A stretch of 64,000 bases of DNA from Taeniopygia guttata. Taxonomy: Eukaryota > Chordata > Aves > Passeriformes > Estrildidae. Of this stretch, positions 12,556 to 25,590 are shown in pieces. The notes under the pieces are model-generated. The model saw nothing but the letters and a program-made list of their open reading frames with translations, had not been told where the DNA came from and did no database searches. The stretch is taken from NCBI RefSeq assembly GCF_048771995.1, contig NC_133063.1, positions 30,347,810 to 30,411,809 of the forward strand, in the 5' to 3' direction. The translations under genes and the position numbers were made by a program. Position 1 is the stretch's first letter; each line of letters opens with the position of its first letter.

Positions 12556-15500
12556 ACTAACTTACTAACTTCTGAGGCACTGAAGACTACCACAGCTACA
12601 GGCCAGCTGCATAAAATCTAGTGGTGATACTCGGGACTTTCAGTTCTCAGATGTCTGGTCTGTATATTGATTTGCAATATCAACATTGAAATGTAGATTA
12701 TAAAGAATACACAAAATTATCCATCTAAGAATTTTACTTATCAGATATTGGCTGTTATGTAGGCCTAATACACTAGTGGGACTCTTCATCTCTTTTTAAA
12801 CTTTTAATTTTTACTATCCCTTTTTTTTACTACAAAAAGGATAAAATTTATGGCATTCAATGCATGGCTGTACAGAGAATATGTGCTTTGTCTGCCTTCC
12901 ACATCAATCACTTATGGCTGCTTCCATGATTATGGAAGACTACAACTGGTGGCTGAAATGGTCATTTTCTCTCCACACCTAACACATTTACTTTCCTATT
13001 CCACAAGAAGCAAAATAGACCAACCCTTGAGTTTTTAGTTCTTTTCCATTATTTAGCATGCTGTTTCCTCTGTATCCATACTAGCACAACCTTTATCCAA
13101 ACATTCAGTCGTGAAACAAGAGATTGACTCTTTTCTTCACTTCTCTTTTCCCTTGCTGTCAGCTCAGAACAGGCTCTCCAAGACACAGTTTATCTTTCAT
13201 AGGCTTTGCTTTGACTCTTCTTTGTTTCCACTAGTGCCACCCAAACCCACCTTTAAAATATTTGACTTAACACCAAAACTCTCAAACATAACTCAAGACT
13301 GTCAAAACACCAATCCACCTCCCCCCATATCTTAAGAGTTTGGTTTTGCTTTCACTAATGTCCTGAAGTTCTAGCGGAATACAAAAGGTAAGAGAAAAAA
13401 TTAGGTCTTCAATATAGTTAGCAACTTAATCTGGAAAATTGAATCTTAGGTTAAACATTATGTCTGACCCTGTCATTCTCTTTTACATCAGAAGGCAATA
13501 CTATTTGGATACAGAACTCTGTTATCTAGCAAAGCAGTAGTAATCCTATTTATTTTTAAAGATCACAAGTATATTTACTGACTAAAAACTGGACAGCCTC
13601 CAGAGATCCCTTTTCAGCCTCATTTTTATGTGTGATTTGTTAAACCTACACCTTCTTTGTCATTCTCTTCCTGGGGCAAAGCACATGAGACTTGACTCCA
13701 TTGTGTTTTACAGCTGTTGACTGCTGCAGAATTTGAAAATTTAGATTCTTTACTTTGCAGTGGCATCAAATGACATTTTAAGCTAAGCAATGGACAGCAC
13801 TGATCAGCTATGAAAGGGCATACAATGGCAAGAAAGGTGATTGCACCTTGAGATTTCCAAGATTATTACCCATAGTAAGAAGGAAAGAACACAAATTTGA
13901 ACCAGGAGAATGAAAGCTTTCAAGTGGTGAACAGAAACACCATCAATCTAAATTTCAAATGTTTGCACTGAAATAAAAATGTCAGTACTTTCTCTTTTCC
14001 TCACCATAATGTTGTCCTCTCCTCCCCAACTTCATGACATAAGTCACAACAAAGGGATCAACATTTAACTGCAAATTACTGATTTTGATACCAACTGTTT
14101 GTTGCAAAGAAATGTGAGTTTAAACATACATCCAGGATGCAATTTCTTGCATCACAGAATTTAAATCTCTAATTTCAGGCATTGAGGACAAGGCTGTGAT
14201 CTTGAAGAAGACATCTTACCACAAAACACCAGAGTCAAACTTCATTCTTACCCCTTCCTGGAGTATTCACCATTTCTGTTTGCAAATGCTCAAATTTATG
14301 ATTCATTGTTTCAAGTTTCTAAAGAAGTCTACATCACTATTTCTCAGTGAATACTTATAAGTGAACAGAAACTCCATTCATTTTGTTATTTGCAAGTAGT
14401 AAAAACTGCCCTTGGAATCAGTAGCTGAAATATTTGCCGGAATCATCTTCTCACTTCTGTTAATATTAAACCAAAATTTTATTCTTTCCAGAAATAAAAT
14501 TGTCTTTGTAGAATAGTTTTGCAAAGTGGACATAGCAAAACCAAAACTATTCCTCACTAAAGCCTCATGTTTTAAAGCAATGTAGTTTCTGCATTTTTCA
14601 AACGTTTCTCCACACCTCTTCGAAGTTAATTAAATGGATGCTTGTCTGTGCATGCACTCAGTCAGTTCTTTATTAATTGCTGTATGAATGTAAATATTTT
14701 GGAATAGGGACTTGCGGGTATCACACTCTTAGAGATCCACTGAAATCACAGGGCAGCTAGCAATGCCTTAGAGAAACTTACAATTACTGGCCTTTATAGA
14801 TAGATAAACTAATCTCAGAATATGTCCCTGGATTTTCAGGTTTCAAACCTTTCAAAGATAAATGCTCTCAAATAAATGAGGTGCTTATTCCCACTTTACT
14901 GCAATTTATTCTCATTACTGCAAACTGCAAGCAGGAAGAGGATTCTGCAGACACTCTGACATTTGTACTTATCTGTAAAAGTGAAATGTAGGTTTTCTCT
15001 ATTGCTTTGCAAAACAGTCTATCTCATCTTTCACTACTAATCTGCATAGTTACAAAAGCCAACACTAAATTCTGCAAAAAGTAAGTTAAATTAAATTAGT
15101 TGATACACTATGTATCCTCTATATTGCTTCTGCTGAAACAGTTCTGTGGGGAAGATTTTGAATGCCAAATTCCCCAGACTAAATCCAACATGCCTACCAG
15201 AGATGTGAGCTCTCTACTTCTCACTGCCTGCCAGCCAAGCACTAGAAATGAACCACACACCAGAACTGGGACAGGGAATTAACTGATGAAACTGAGTCAA
15301 ATCACCACTCAACTCAGGCAGGGAGTCCTAGGGATGAGAACAAAATTTGTGAGAAAACATCCCATAGTTATAAATGCAGAATGAGTATCTCAAAGAACAG
15401 GCTTCTCAGTTTCTCTCCTCCTCCCTCAAAGACTCTCTCCAAGTGACAATGGGTTTAACTCTTGTGCTTTTGCTGACATGATGGTTAAAACAACCAAGAT

Positions 15501-16496
15501 TTTGGCAGTTGCATTTTATTGCTAATCCCATTGTGGATCCTGTTCTGTAGTAATGACAGAGATACATCCATAAAACAGGAAGTGTACACCTACCATTAAA
15601 AAACACAAGCAACTCATCAAATATAATTATGCAAACCAAGAAAACATGAACATCTGCAACTTTCAGATCTCCCACCATAAAAAAACCTTAGTGTCAATAT
15701 GTATAAGGCTATTGTTCAGATTACTTATACTCATTAATGCAGAACAGCCAGTATAAGCACTCAAATTTCTTACAAACTCATAAACAGCAACTGCTACTAA
15801 TAACAGTACTACTGCTGGATACTACTGGATCTATAAAGTATCCAAACAATATGCAAACACGAAAAAAATAATTTTAAATATGAAAAAAGTTAATTTTTGC
15901 ATTGAAGCCATTATGAAATAGATTAAAGTATTTTAGCCTACTACTTCTATTGAGTATGGAAAAATGAAAACCAGAAATTGTTTCATGAAAATAGCATAAA
16001 AACTTTTCTCTTAATGAAACTCTCTCCTCTTACCACATTTTGTAGTCTAACTGTAGAAAAAAATCATTCCAGAATTTTGAAATTAACACCTGAAATACAG
16101 TTTTCATTTGCTTTACTTATTATTAGAGGGACACTAAATGACTGAGTGGAGAAGGGATGCATTTTGCATCTCAAAAAGCAGTATTTAAGAACCCTTCTGA
16201 AACAGTAATATTTAATGGAAAATTTGACCAAATAATAAATTGACCCTGATAAAAGAAATGTTGTGTATTTTTGAATAAAAACTGCAAATTACAATTATGT
16301 TTCAGCCTTACACTTTCCTTAAGCTACTCCTGGCTAATGTATAACAAAACACTCATTATTCTCAGAAGCAATTAATTTGGCCTGTTAACACACTTGGAAG
16401 TAGTACTGGTAAAGACTAGAGCATTAACAAATATTACGTGCAAGGTCCTTCCCTTACCCAGATATTTCTTTTGATTCTGCAGAGATTCACTGACTT

Positions 16497-16697
16497 TTAC
16501 TCCTGGTCTCTAACCTCTGTCTCCCCTGTGGCAGTCCACTGTTTGCAAAGTCCCCGAGGAAAAGAACACAAAGGTGTAAGCACCAAATTTGCTGTATCTG
16601 CTGTATTACGGTGCTTACACCTTTGTGTTCTTTTCCTCGGGGACTTTGCAAACAGTGGACTGCCACAGGGGAGACAGAGGTTAGAGACCAGGAGTAA
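16497..16697. repeat. Perfect 88-bp inverted repeat, 25-bp spacer
   Basis: The left arm 16497-16584 and right arm 16610-16697 are exact reverse complements over 88 bp, with no mismatch found on reading through. The arm is mixed-sequence, about half GC, unlike the AT-rich surroundings. The spacer contains AATTTGCTGTAT, and the same 12-mer recurs immediately after the right arm (16696-16707), suggesting a strand-switch event with a short repeat at the breakpoint. Because both strands carry the same sequence, the same peptide appears in frames on both strands; these frames are not genes. A palindromic MITE, a template-switch duplication or an assembly foldback are all possible. Confidence 0.95.
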
Positions 16698-19600
16698 TTT
16701 GCTGTATTACAGTAATCACAGATAATTGAAAGGAAGACTGGGAAACTAAGTCTCCAGTACAACAAACAATTTCAGAAGATGAAAAGGTTCTTCTCGCAGA
16801 ACTTGAAACCAAAGTATTTTCCTCCCTTAAGTGGAATACAGTGAACAGTATTGGGCTCCCCAAAAAAAAGGAGCTGACAAACTGAAGGTCCTACAGGCTG
16901 TCACCAGCATGGTTAGGGAGGTAGGGCACCTGATATGCTGAGAGTGCTAGGTTTGATCAAAATAACAGTGGTCTTTACCAACATGTGCAATTTATTACTG
17001 AATAGTTACAGAGTAGGCAGAGCCAGGCACTTTTTGAGGATGCACAGCAAAAAAGAGGGCAAGAGACACAAGCAACATCAAGGGGAAGTCTCATTTGGAA
17101 TGAGACGGCCCAATAATGAAGTATAAGAAAAGTGGTTGCTAGAGAAGTGGTGGCATCACCACTCTCAAAGACACTATCAATGCAACTGGAAAAAGCCTGC
17201 AACCTCATCTAACTTTGAATTTGGACCCAACTTTAAAGCTGGCTCTACCTCCAGTGAAAGGTTGTGCCCAGTGACCTCTAGAAATTCCCTAGAGCCTCAC
17301 TTAATCTACAATTCTCTCCATCAACCAGATAGCTCAAGGGACTGTATCTTACTTGAAACTAAGCATGTGAACCTTAAAATTCATGTTGGATTAAAAGATT
17401 TGATTGCATAAGTATAATTATATTAATGGAATTTTCTCAAAGCAATCTAGCATTCAACCCTACAATCACAGCTAAATGATTAACCTGTTAAGTTTCAGTG
17501 ATTCTCTGAAGTAATCTATCAGCTACAGCCCATGTTTATCCCATGGCCTGTGCTCAAATTACCACCTAGCTTCCTCATCTGATCCAGCTGCGCAGATTAA
17601 TAAATACATGAGGTACAAAGTGTCCTGCCGAAAACAACTACTGCATATGGACTTCCAAATGTATTATACAACAAAAAAACACCAGTTCAACGAATTAAAT
17701 TCTGAGCCTGTAGGAAAAGCAATCAGAGTGGCCATCTGATCCACTCACAAACAGGTTATCTCAAAGATGACCCCGATGTGGCCAGGAAAATAGAAACTAC
17801 CATTCTTTCAGTTTTAAAGGAAAGAGGTGCAGAGCTTCTTACAGAATCTTATGGCTTAACAACCTGAAGTCAGTGCTCTTACTGATGGATTCAAGGGCCC
17901 ATCTGAATGAAGCCACAGCACCTGTGCTACAAACCATGGCAGTTTTTGTCCTCACAGACCTTTATTTCCTGCATCTTGCTTCATTAAATGTACCAAACAA
18001 CACTTAAAAAAAAAAATCGACCAGTTCCTGTGTACTGTACTCTTACTCCCCCAAAATTTCCCATTGCTTCTTCTCCATTAATGTTTTAGCCTCTTTGTTT
18101 TCCTTTTGCCCTGCTATTTGTACCTCTGGTGATGCTTTCCTCATGCATATGTGATATGGTTTTACAGCACCTGGTTAGTAATAATTCTTTCTAAACTCTC
18201 ACAAGCTGATTTTCTTTGTTGCTTCTTTCCTGTACTAGAGGGTTACCTTTTTCTTATCACTCTGTCCTATTAATAATGCCAATTAACCTATTATTATTAT
18301 TTGGCCAATTAAAGCCAAATTGTCAAGCATTGCTATGATTTACAAAGCTGTGTACATGATATGCATAGCCAGCTATCTATTCATTCTCTTCATCAACAGT
18401 AAGAAGGTTATCTGTGAGATTAAAAAAAAAAAAGAAAAAAAAAAGAAGTTCTCAAATTGAGTAATCAAAGTAATCAAGATCACCAATACATCCACTGGGG
18501 CCAGATGATTAATCTTGTTTCTGAACTGAACTGTCCAGACTACTACAACAAAAGTCCTCTGTTTCACTGACCCTAATGTTTTATGAAGATTATTATTTTG
18601 ATAAGGGAGGCTGAGCAAGAGCAGGTGAAACAAAGAAAACCCATATTTTTTAGTCTTTCAGGTGAGAGCAGAAGATGATTCAAATTTGTCGGGTTAAGTG
18701 CTAATTTGGTGCCCTACTTCTACAGTTTGGATTTCCCCATTCATTGTCATAAAATAAAAAATGGTTCTAACAATTGCTAGTTTTGGAATTAGTGGGACGG
18801 AGAATGATATATTACAGAGTCCCACTGATAGAGTAAATGTACTGCAGGAGCACAAGAGCAGTTGATTTGCTGTCTAGAACACAATTCTAGCTTGGAAAAC
18901 ATTCACACATGAGAGGTGACTGCAAAATGTCAAAACAAACCTAGGACTACTTACAGGAAGGAGTATTAACTTCTTGAAACAGTGACTGCTCTATGATTTT
19001 ATAACCCCTGTGCTGCTCTGAGCTTTAAGAGGAACAAAACAGGTGAGCTCATTCTTCAGTAATCTCATCTGGATTAAAAAAAATGCTAATCATGTCTAAA
19101 AAAATCCCCAAGCACTTATAGGAATGCAGTGATCTCTGTGTCTCCTGAAATGTGGTATTCAAAACTCAGTATGAAAAAGGTGCAAAGCAGCCTTTCACTT
19201 GTGTCTGAGTTTGTAACAAAATATGCATTGTTTTATAGGCTAGATATTACATTCACTCTGATATCTGTTATTATTTTACTTTTCCATTGAGATATTAGAC
19301 TTCTGCCCTGTTATTTTTTAAATATACTGCATAAAACATATAGAAAGAGGCTGAAGTTCTCCAGAGCTTTACATAAATTACTGCTTCCCTCTATCGAAGA
19401 ATTGCATTCACATCACAATCTTGATTTGTATTGCCCTGTATTTTAAAAGGTGCACTTGTGATACATAGTTTTAACACGACAGCAGTAATAACATTCCCTT
19501 CAGATCTCAAAAAGGGATTCAGTCAAATCAAAGCCTGAAACCATTAGGTACCTTCCATGGTAGGTAACATGCCACCAACCAACGCCAGAATAAAATTATG

Positions 19601-22189
19601 CCATGCAGGTAAATGCTATGGTCTTCTTAGGGACTTTAACACACAATTTGTTTCATCTGGGGTGAAAGCAATGAAAACAAGAAGATGTGACAGGGTTATT
19701 TAAATCATGACAGTTGCTGGAATCTGTAAATGTAATACAGATTGATGCACATATTCACCACAGCATTGTGGGATATAGACAAATACAAAGATCGTTCTGA
19801 AGTTACTGAGCAGCGTGGCAGGAGGAAAAAAAACCTGTTTCATGTTACCATTCTAATACGGACCATGAAGACATCAAAGGCAGAAGCTGAAAACCCCACA
19901 TACAATGCTGCATACCCTATATCCAGCAATTAGTGTGATATATACCCAGGTAATGGCTGTCTTCTAGCAATGTCTTTTTCATCTCTGTTCCTGTTAAAAA
20001 AATTAGATTTTACTTGAGGTCAAATGCTCTACCTTTATTTGATTAATTAGAAAAAGGAAATCTTTAGGAATTAGCCATTCAAAATTGACCTTGATTTTGG
20101 GTTTCATTGTACAGTGGCTATAATTCATTTTTACAGTAGTAAAGCCTACACACTTGGACCTTGTTATTTAGATTTTTAAAGTAATCCACACTAAGTCTAC
20201 TTTTATAGACATCCCAATGTTCTCCAAATACTGCAATTCCCTTGTATAAAGTAGCTGAAAATGAAGTATTACTCACTTCAGCATCAGATCATTGGCAGAA
20301 CATACACAATGTTCAAAGTTATTACTGCACTCTCAACTCTCCTTTTCACTGAGGCTGATCTTCCAACACATGGGGGTCACACCTGGAAGCTGCAACTGAA
20401 CTTCAGAGCTCCTCACAGACCTCTTTACTAGCTCATGGCCATCTGAGAACCTCTGCATTAACAAAAAAAATCTGCCTATGCTTACAAACATGATTAAACC
20501 AACATTTCTCATGTAGCCTTCTCCTCCTTTCACTTTTCAACTTGTAGCAGATTAGCCACTATACCCTTCATCACTAATTTTGACCTTGAAATTTACAGAA
20601 TCTGGTAAAGTATCTGTTCTATAACTGTCCAAGTGTACCTTCTGCTTCTTCCATAATCAGGAGTTACCTTCTGATTCCCTAGGTGGACCATATAGTTTGT
20701 GGGTAAATCAGAATTTCTCTTTTAGAGTGACATTTAGTCTTAAACCTAAAAGAAAAATCAACAGCCTCCCCTTTGGTAAACCACTTAAAAATTATATATC
20801 CTCAGTGTCAAAAGACTGAGACACACATTCAGTTTGAATTTATGAAGCATCCATTTTTTTAATGCAAAAAACCAAAGTTTCTTAAAGAAACAGAGTTTGT
20901 GGAAAGACTCTGACTATTTATGCTACATATACTGGATCACTACCAATACAGTATTTGACAGTATTTTTCAGTATTATATGCTTCCATAAATGTTAAATCA
21001 GACTAAGCAAAGCAGTGTGACAGCTGCCATTCTACATTTTTACGTGTTAATCCCAGTTTTTCTTAACATACAAACTTTTCTCATGTATTTCTAAATAGTT
21101 ATTTAAAAGACTATTTTCTATATTGTTATTTTAAAGACGTGAATATATTACCAGAGATACGTTTACAGACTGACTGAAAAACCTTCTCAGTGACATTTGT
21201 ACCTCATCTTCCCACAATGGTTACTGTTTCATTTACCATTCTAACACATTAAGAACAATGAACAGAAAAACCCAAATATTCCCCAAGTCAAAAATAACTA
21301 ACCAAAAAGCTACCAATTTTTTCTGTCTCAGAACAACTGCTTCAAATGCTTTTCTTTCAGCATTAAAATCCTGGCACCTCAAATTGTTTATGATGAAATG
21401 CAAAGAAAGGCAAACCTATGTGATTTTAAGAATCAGAGTCATTTAAGAAAGTAAGACATTTCTTCAAAAAATAAAATTTACATTTCAAATATAGCCAGCT
21501 TTGTAAAACTGTCTAGAGCTTCCTGTATGAAACCAGAGGATCTGTCCTGCTATAGCATTCAAGCAGCTCTCTCCTGCTGTACAACTGAGGAAGAATGTTC
21601 ACATATTCTCTTTTTCAAACTTTCTATAGAGAAATAATTTTTACAGTTCTGCTTTCAAGAAATCTGTCCGACAGAATCTTCTTGGAAAAAAAGAAAAAAA
21701 GGAAAACAAGACAAGCTGCCTTTTGGTTCAGCTGTTCATGTGACAAGAAGAAAAATATAAAGATTATTCTTATCAAAACAGAGGTTATTTGGCTCCATTA
21801 CCTACCAGGTTCTACCAGCATTATTAGTATTAATTCAGATTCAGTGCAAGGATTTTGTTGATTTTTGCAAATCAACAAAATCCTCTTTTAAGCAAGTAAA
21901 CAGATGTCCCTGGTAATGTTATATTCAAGTGAAAGAAGTTGTACAGACTGTGGGGGGAAAACCACCTGAAACATTCCAAAAAGTTACTGTTTTCACTAAA
22001 TACAAAATGCGTAGGTCACCTTATCGATTGCTTTTGTGGTGGGGCTTTTTAAGTTGTTTTTCTCAGCCATACTGGATTTTGTGTAACTATGAAACATCTA
22101 TTCTAAGAAATCCAACATACAATCCCACCACTGCCCTGTTCCCTCATCTGTATAAATGCTCTTTTGTATATAGGCACTTTCAGGAAATT
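16698..22189 (-). other. TNFAIP8: TNFAIP8 intron, 5' part
   Basis: AT-rich intron with short random frames and homopolymer runs. No exon, recognisable transposon or RNA gene was seen apart from the foldback at 21.85 kb. Confidence 0.7.
21849..21884. repeat. Perfect 16-bp hairpin with 4-nt loop
   Basis: AGGATTTTGTTGATTT (21849-21864), loop TTGC, then the exact complement (21869-21884). On either strand it could form a stable short hairpin. It lies about 0.9 kb inside the intron after exon 1. Confidence 0.9.
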
Positions 22190-22230
22190 TCCCTCCTCCT
22201 CCCCGCTTGCTCCCGATACGAATCGCTCTC

Positions 22231-22270
22231 ACCCCCCTCCTCCCACCCCCACCCCCCCCCCCCCGCCCCC
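22231..22270 (-). repeat. G-rich tract, possible G-quadruplex
   Basis: The plus strand is almost pure C in runs of 3 to 14 separated by single bases, so the minus (non-template) strand and the nascent TNFAIP8 RNA have many G runs. It lies about 540 nt after the exon 1 donor. Long C runs are also prone to assembly length errors. Confidence 0.8.
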
Positions 22271-22808
22271 GATCAACACCAGGGAATAATTGCATTTTTG
22301 TTGGAGCACATCCAGCTCCTCCACGCGTTCCAGTCCAGGAGCAGCAGCACGCTGTACCTTTGGCACTCTCCTCTGTTTTAACACGCACACATACGAACAC
22401 TCATCCGCAAGGAACTAAGTGGCATCAACCTTATTCCCAAAATACTGACCTTTCACGTCTCCCCATGCAACTTCCTCTTTTGCTGAAAAATACAGTGCTT
22501 CCAAATTAAAGAAATCTTCCTCTTTCGACATTTGACTACCAGCGTTTTGAAACAGTTTCTTACACTTAACTGTACTCCACGTGTGAGCAAATTAACCACT
22601 GCCGAGACAGACAGATACCCCTCGGGTGCCAACACTTCGGTCACTTCATATCCTGCAAAATCGCCAGGACTTCTAACACTTTTGCAAAGGCCTTTTCCCC
22701 TCCCCTCGGAACACCCGAAAGCTGAACAGAGCAGAAAGTCTCCTCCATGCTCAGAGAAGCAGCGTGCGTGTTTCCTTTCCTGCGAAAACAAACATTTAAG
22801 AACCGTAC

Positions 22809-22839
22809 CTTCCTTGGGTTCATCGGCTTCCGAACTCAT
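22809..22839 (-). CDS. TNFAIP8: TNFAIP8, first coding exon (198-residue isoform)
   Basis: Minus-strand ATG at 22839-22837 in a strong context (GCCACCATGA), encoding MSSEADEPKE plus the first base (G) of codon 11. The donor GTACGG follows at 22808. Human TNFAIP8 begins MHSEAEESKE with the same phase and the same Val at the junction, so the match in length, acidic composition and phase identifies the exon even though it is only 31 nt of coding sequence. Exon 1 plus the main exon gives 597 nt including the stop, or 198 residues. The donor deviates from consensus at positions +4 and +6 but keeps G at +5. This N-terminal segment precedes the TIPE fold and is probably flexible. Confidence 0.92.
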
Positions 22840-25400
22840 GGTGGCAGGCAAGGCTCTGGGGACCAGATTAACGCTGACGTGCGCGCTGAGATGCAGCCGC
22901 AAGTCAACTTCTCTCCCTCTCCCTTTCTCTCTCTCTCAGAAGGGAGGGGGGGGGGGGGGAGAGAAGGAAAAAAAAAAAAAAAAAGAGAGAGACGGTTGGG
23001 GTTTTGAGGGGAAAAGTCTACGAATTCAGCAAATCACAACTAACCAACTTGAAAAGGATCCCACCCCTTTCTCAGCTGCTCACAGTGGCTGAAAGAAACC
23101 AGCACCTTCAGAGAAACCCGGATTTTACTCCGCAGCTGTTGCCGTTTATGAAGCTTACGCTCCCCAGTCTGTAGGAAGGGTGGAGTTTTCACTTGTTGCA
23201 GCTTGCCAACGTGGTATGAGAAAGCAAGGAGGAGAGGCCAAAAAAGCCCCGAGTTCAGAGCAGTGTCTGATTTCCATGACTGACAATCACACTGGGGCTC
23301 CCTTAACTTGCAGGAAAATCTATTTTATATCGTTTTGGTTTTAAGCCTAAATTGTACATTTTAACACTGTTTGCTATCTGGAATTACTTCTGCAGCCTCC
23401 GTAATTGCACTGACTAATTCTGGATGACTTAATAGGTGCTTTAAGATGAGAAGTAACAACCTTCTTTCAGGTAGTTAGGCAAAATAGTTTCCTTTCACTC
23501 ATGCTCAGTGCATGGTGCCATCTGGATCTGAATTCTTTGTCCTACAGTTTCCAGAAAAGATTGAACACGATACAGTTTTACAGCAAGGGGTCAGGGGTCT
23601 TTAGCAGCCACCTCCCAGTTCGCGATGCATCACACATGCATACAGGGCAAAATCAGGGGAATTACTTGGAAGGCTGTTCTCAGCACAGCCTCCGGTAAAA
23701 TCATTGTCCTAGGAAACCTTCTTTCCCTACTTGCTCATTTAATGGGTTTTTAGCACAGCGAACAGGACAAAACCTCGCTGGAAACATGAGTGCTCTGACA
23801 AAAGGAGAGGTGTGGTCCCTCAAGTGAACGCCTGATGGCACTGCCAGTTCCAACATGCAATCAAATTCCCACCTACCTCTCTGTCTCACAGGGTTAAATG
23901 TGTGGGCATGAAGGGCTGTCAGGGTCTCCAGGAGGTAACATCATTAACAGCTATTAACAGTTAGCAAATGTCTTACTGGAGTCAAGTAGAAGTAAGTGGT
24001 TTTGTATTTCATGGTGAAGTCAGAAAGAGCCAAAGCTGCTAACTGCTCTGCACTGAGGCACAGAGGGAAAAAAAATAAACAGTTCGGATTGTAACATTCC
24101 CTTGTACTCGTTAAGGCTTAAACACTCACAAAGATGGGAAGACCAGATATAAGTAGAATGGTCTTGTAAATAACAGATACAGTATGAATTCTTTACCTAC
24201 AGCAAAGCTGCTCTGTGAATTGGCGTAAATAATACTTCAGAATGTTAGCACTTTTATCCTATTTGCAGTTATTTTATTACAAGGACTGTCCTTTGCATGT
24301 ACTTCTCCCACACCTAGGAAAGAGAGATTTCATTTTTTTTAAAGGCTTTTGGTGACACTGCCAGTTTCTTCTTTTGTAATACACATAACTCCATGGGTTC
24401 CTTAAAGATATACTTTAAGAAGCTAGCTGTCTTCTGCAGGCTTATCATCTCCTGTGGTGTACAACACTGCATTCTTGAAAGCACAGAAAATGACCCTAAC
24501 TATATCACTGGAATAGCTAAAGAAGTCACATTTTCAAGATTTAAAAAAAAAAAAAAAAAAAAATAAAAATTAAAAGTACTAGTTAAGGGTAATTAGGAGA
24601 TTAAAACCAATCGAAAAACTTCACACAGAATAGACAAGGAACAGGAAGAAACATAAGGTTAGTTCAGAATAACTGCAATAACCTCTGGGGTCCTTTAATC
24701 AAAGGAAGTGTTGTAGAGAAATAGGAATATAAGCCAGCATCAAGATCCCTGCATGATCAGATTTACATATTAGATGGATGACTTTTGTTATTTTAGATAA
24801 CAGACAGACACAGAGAGATAATAAGACTTGTGATTAAATGTCAGCAAGTTCTGAAAATTAGGATTTCTCAAATCTCTCAGAAACTTTATACTTCACTGGA
24901 TAAATAATGAAAAAACAGTGATTTATTTAGTTTTTTCTGTACAAAATCAAAATCACATCTCCTCGTGCTGTTACTCCTGCATACAGGATCTCACTTCAGT
25001 CTCAAGAAATTGGTTTTTCTTTCACTTTAGTTGTTAGGCTTCTTAAAAATACATGCACTGGCTGAAAAGACTCTAACCTGGCCAAAGACTGGTTCGGTAT
25101 GTAATTTTCTGCTCTCAGGTTAAGCAGGAACTTGTATTGGCATACAACAATGGGACATTATCACCTTTTTCAGAGTCTGCACCCAATCAACATTAATTAT
25201 TTTCCTTAGAAAAGACAGCAATAGTAATGGAATGAGGCAGGTCAAAATTAAGCAGTCTGTGAAAAACACTGGAGTCCGGATAATTGATGACACTACATCT
25301 ACAGGGAAGTGACATTTATCAAAGTATCCAGATTAATCTGGATTCCATGGTGAGTAAAAAGCCTGGAAACACCCAAAAATTCCTCTTTAATTTTAAACTG

Positions 25401-25590
25401 TGATTTGGAATAGGAATGACGAAAAAAAGAATGACAAAAATTCCAAAAACATAATTAGTAGGTGCAGCTAAATTCAATAAGAAAGATTCTCTTACAGAAA
25501 AGTACCTTCCTACAGTGAAGTCCTAAAACTCACCACACACTTGGCCAGACACTGTCGTGGAGAGAATGCCAGAATTCCTACAGGAAAATG
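25401..25590 (+). repeat. Diverged direct duplication, copy A
   Basis: About 190 bp that align with 26631-26826 in the same orientation. Shared anchors include GGAATAGGA, GACAAAAA, TCCAAAAACA/TCTAAAAACA, GATTCTCTTACAGAAAA and CAGAATTCCTA, in the same order and spacing apart from small indels. It ends near an A run (25592-25606). Confidence 0.8.

Larger units (their letters stand above)
4842..16496 (-). other. TNFAIP8: TNFAIP8 intron, 3' part
   Basis: AT-rich intron of TNFAIP8 with no convincing exon on either strand. It contains three short foldbacks (near 5.74, 6.65 and 8.43 kb) and a GT/AT microsatellite at 12.53 kb, listed separately. Frames of 60-110 codons occur but are scattered, low in complexity and not recognisable. 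A human-type third alternative first exon could be hidden here but I cannot identify one. Confidence 0.75.
22190..23330 (-). promoter_or_regulatory. TNFAIP8: Proximal TNFAIP8 promoter / CpG-rich region
   Basis: CpG density and GC rise sharply here relative to both flanks, and exon 1 (ATG at 22839) sits inside. On the minus strand a TATAAAATA box lies at 23329-23321; a start about 30 nt downstream would give a 5' UTR of roughly 450 nt. The UTR would include a long pyrimidine/purine low-complexity tract near 22913-22993. The region is a good candidate for the promoter of the 198-residue isoform; the TATA assignment is inference. Confidence 0.6.

Noticed and set aside
16438-16765. Open frames on both strands sharing the same peptide
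   Set aside because: The shared peptide is a direct result of the 88-bp inverted repeat, not of two genes.
22532-23092. 186-codon plus-strand open frame
   Set aside because: Antisense to exon 1 and its UTR, running through G and A homopolymers; open because of CpG-rich composition.
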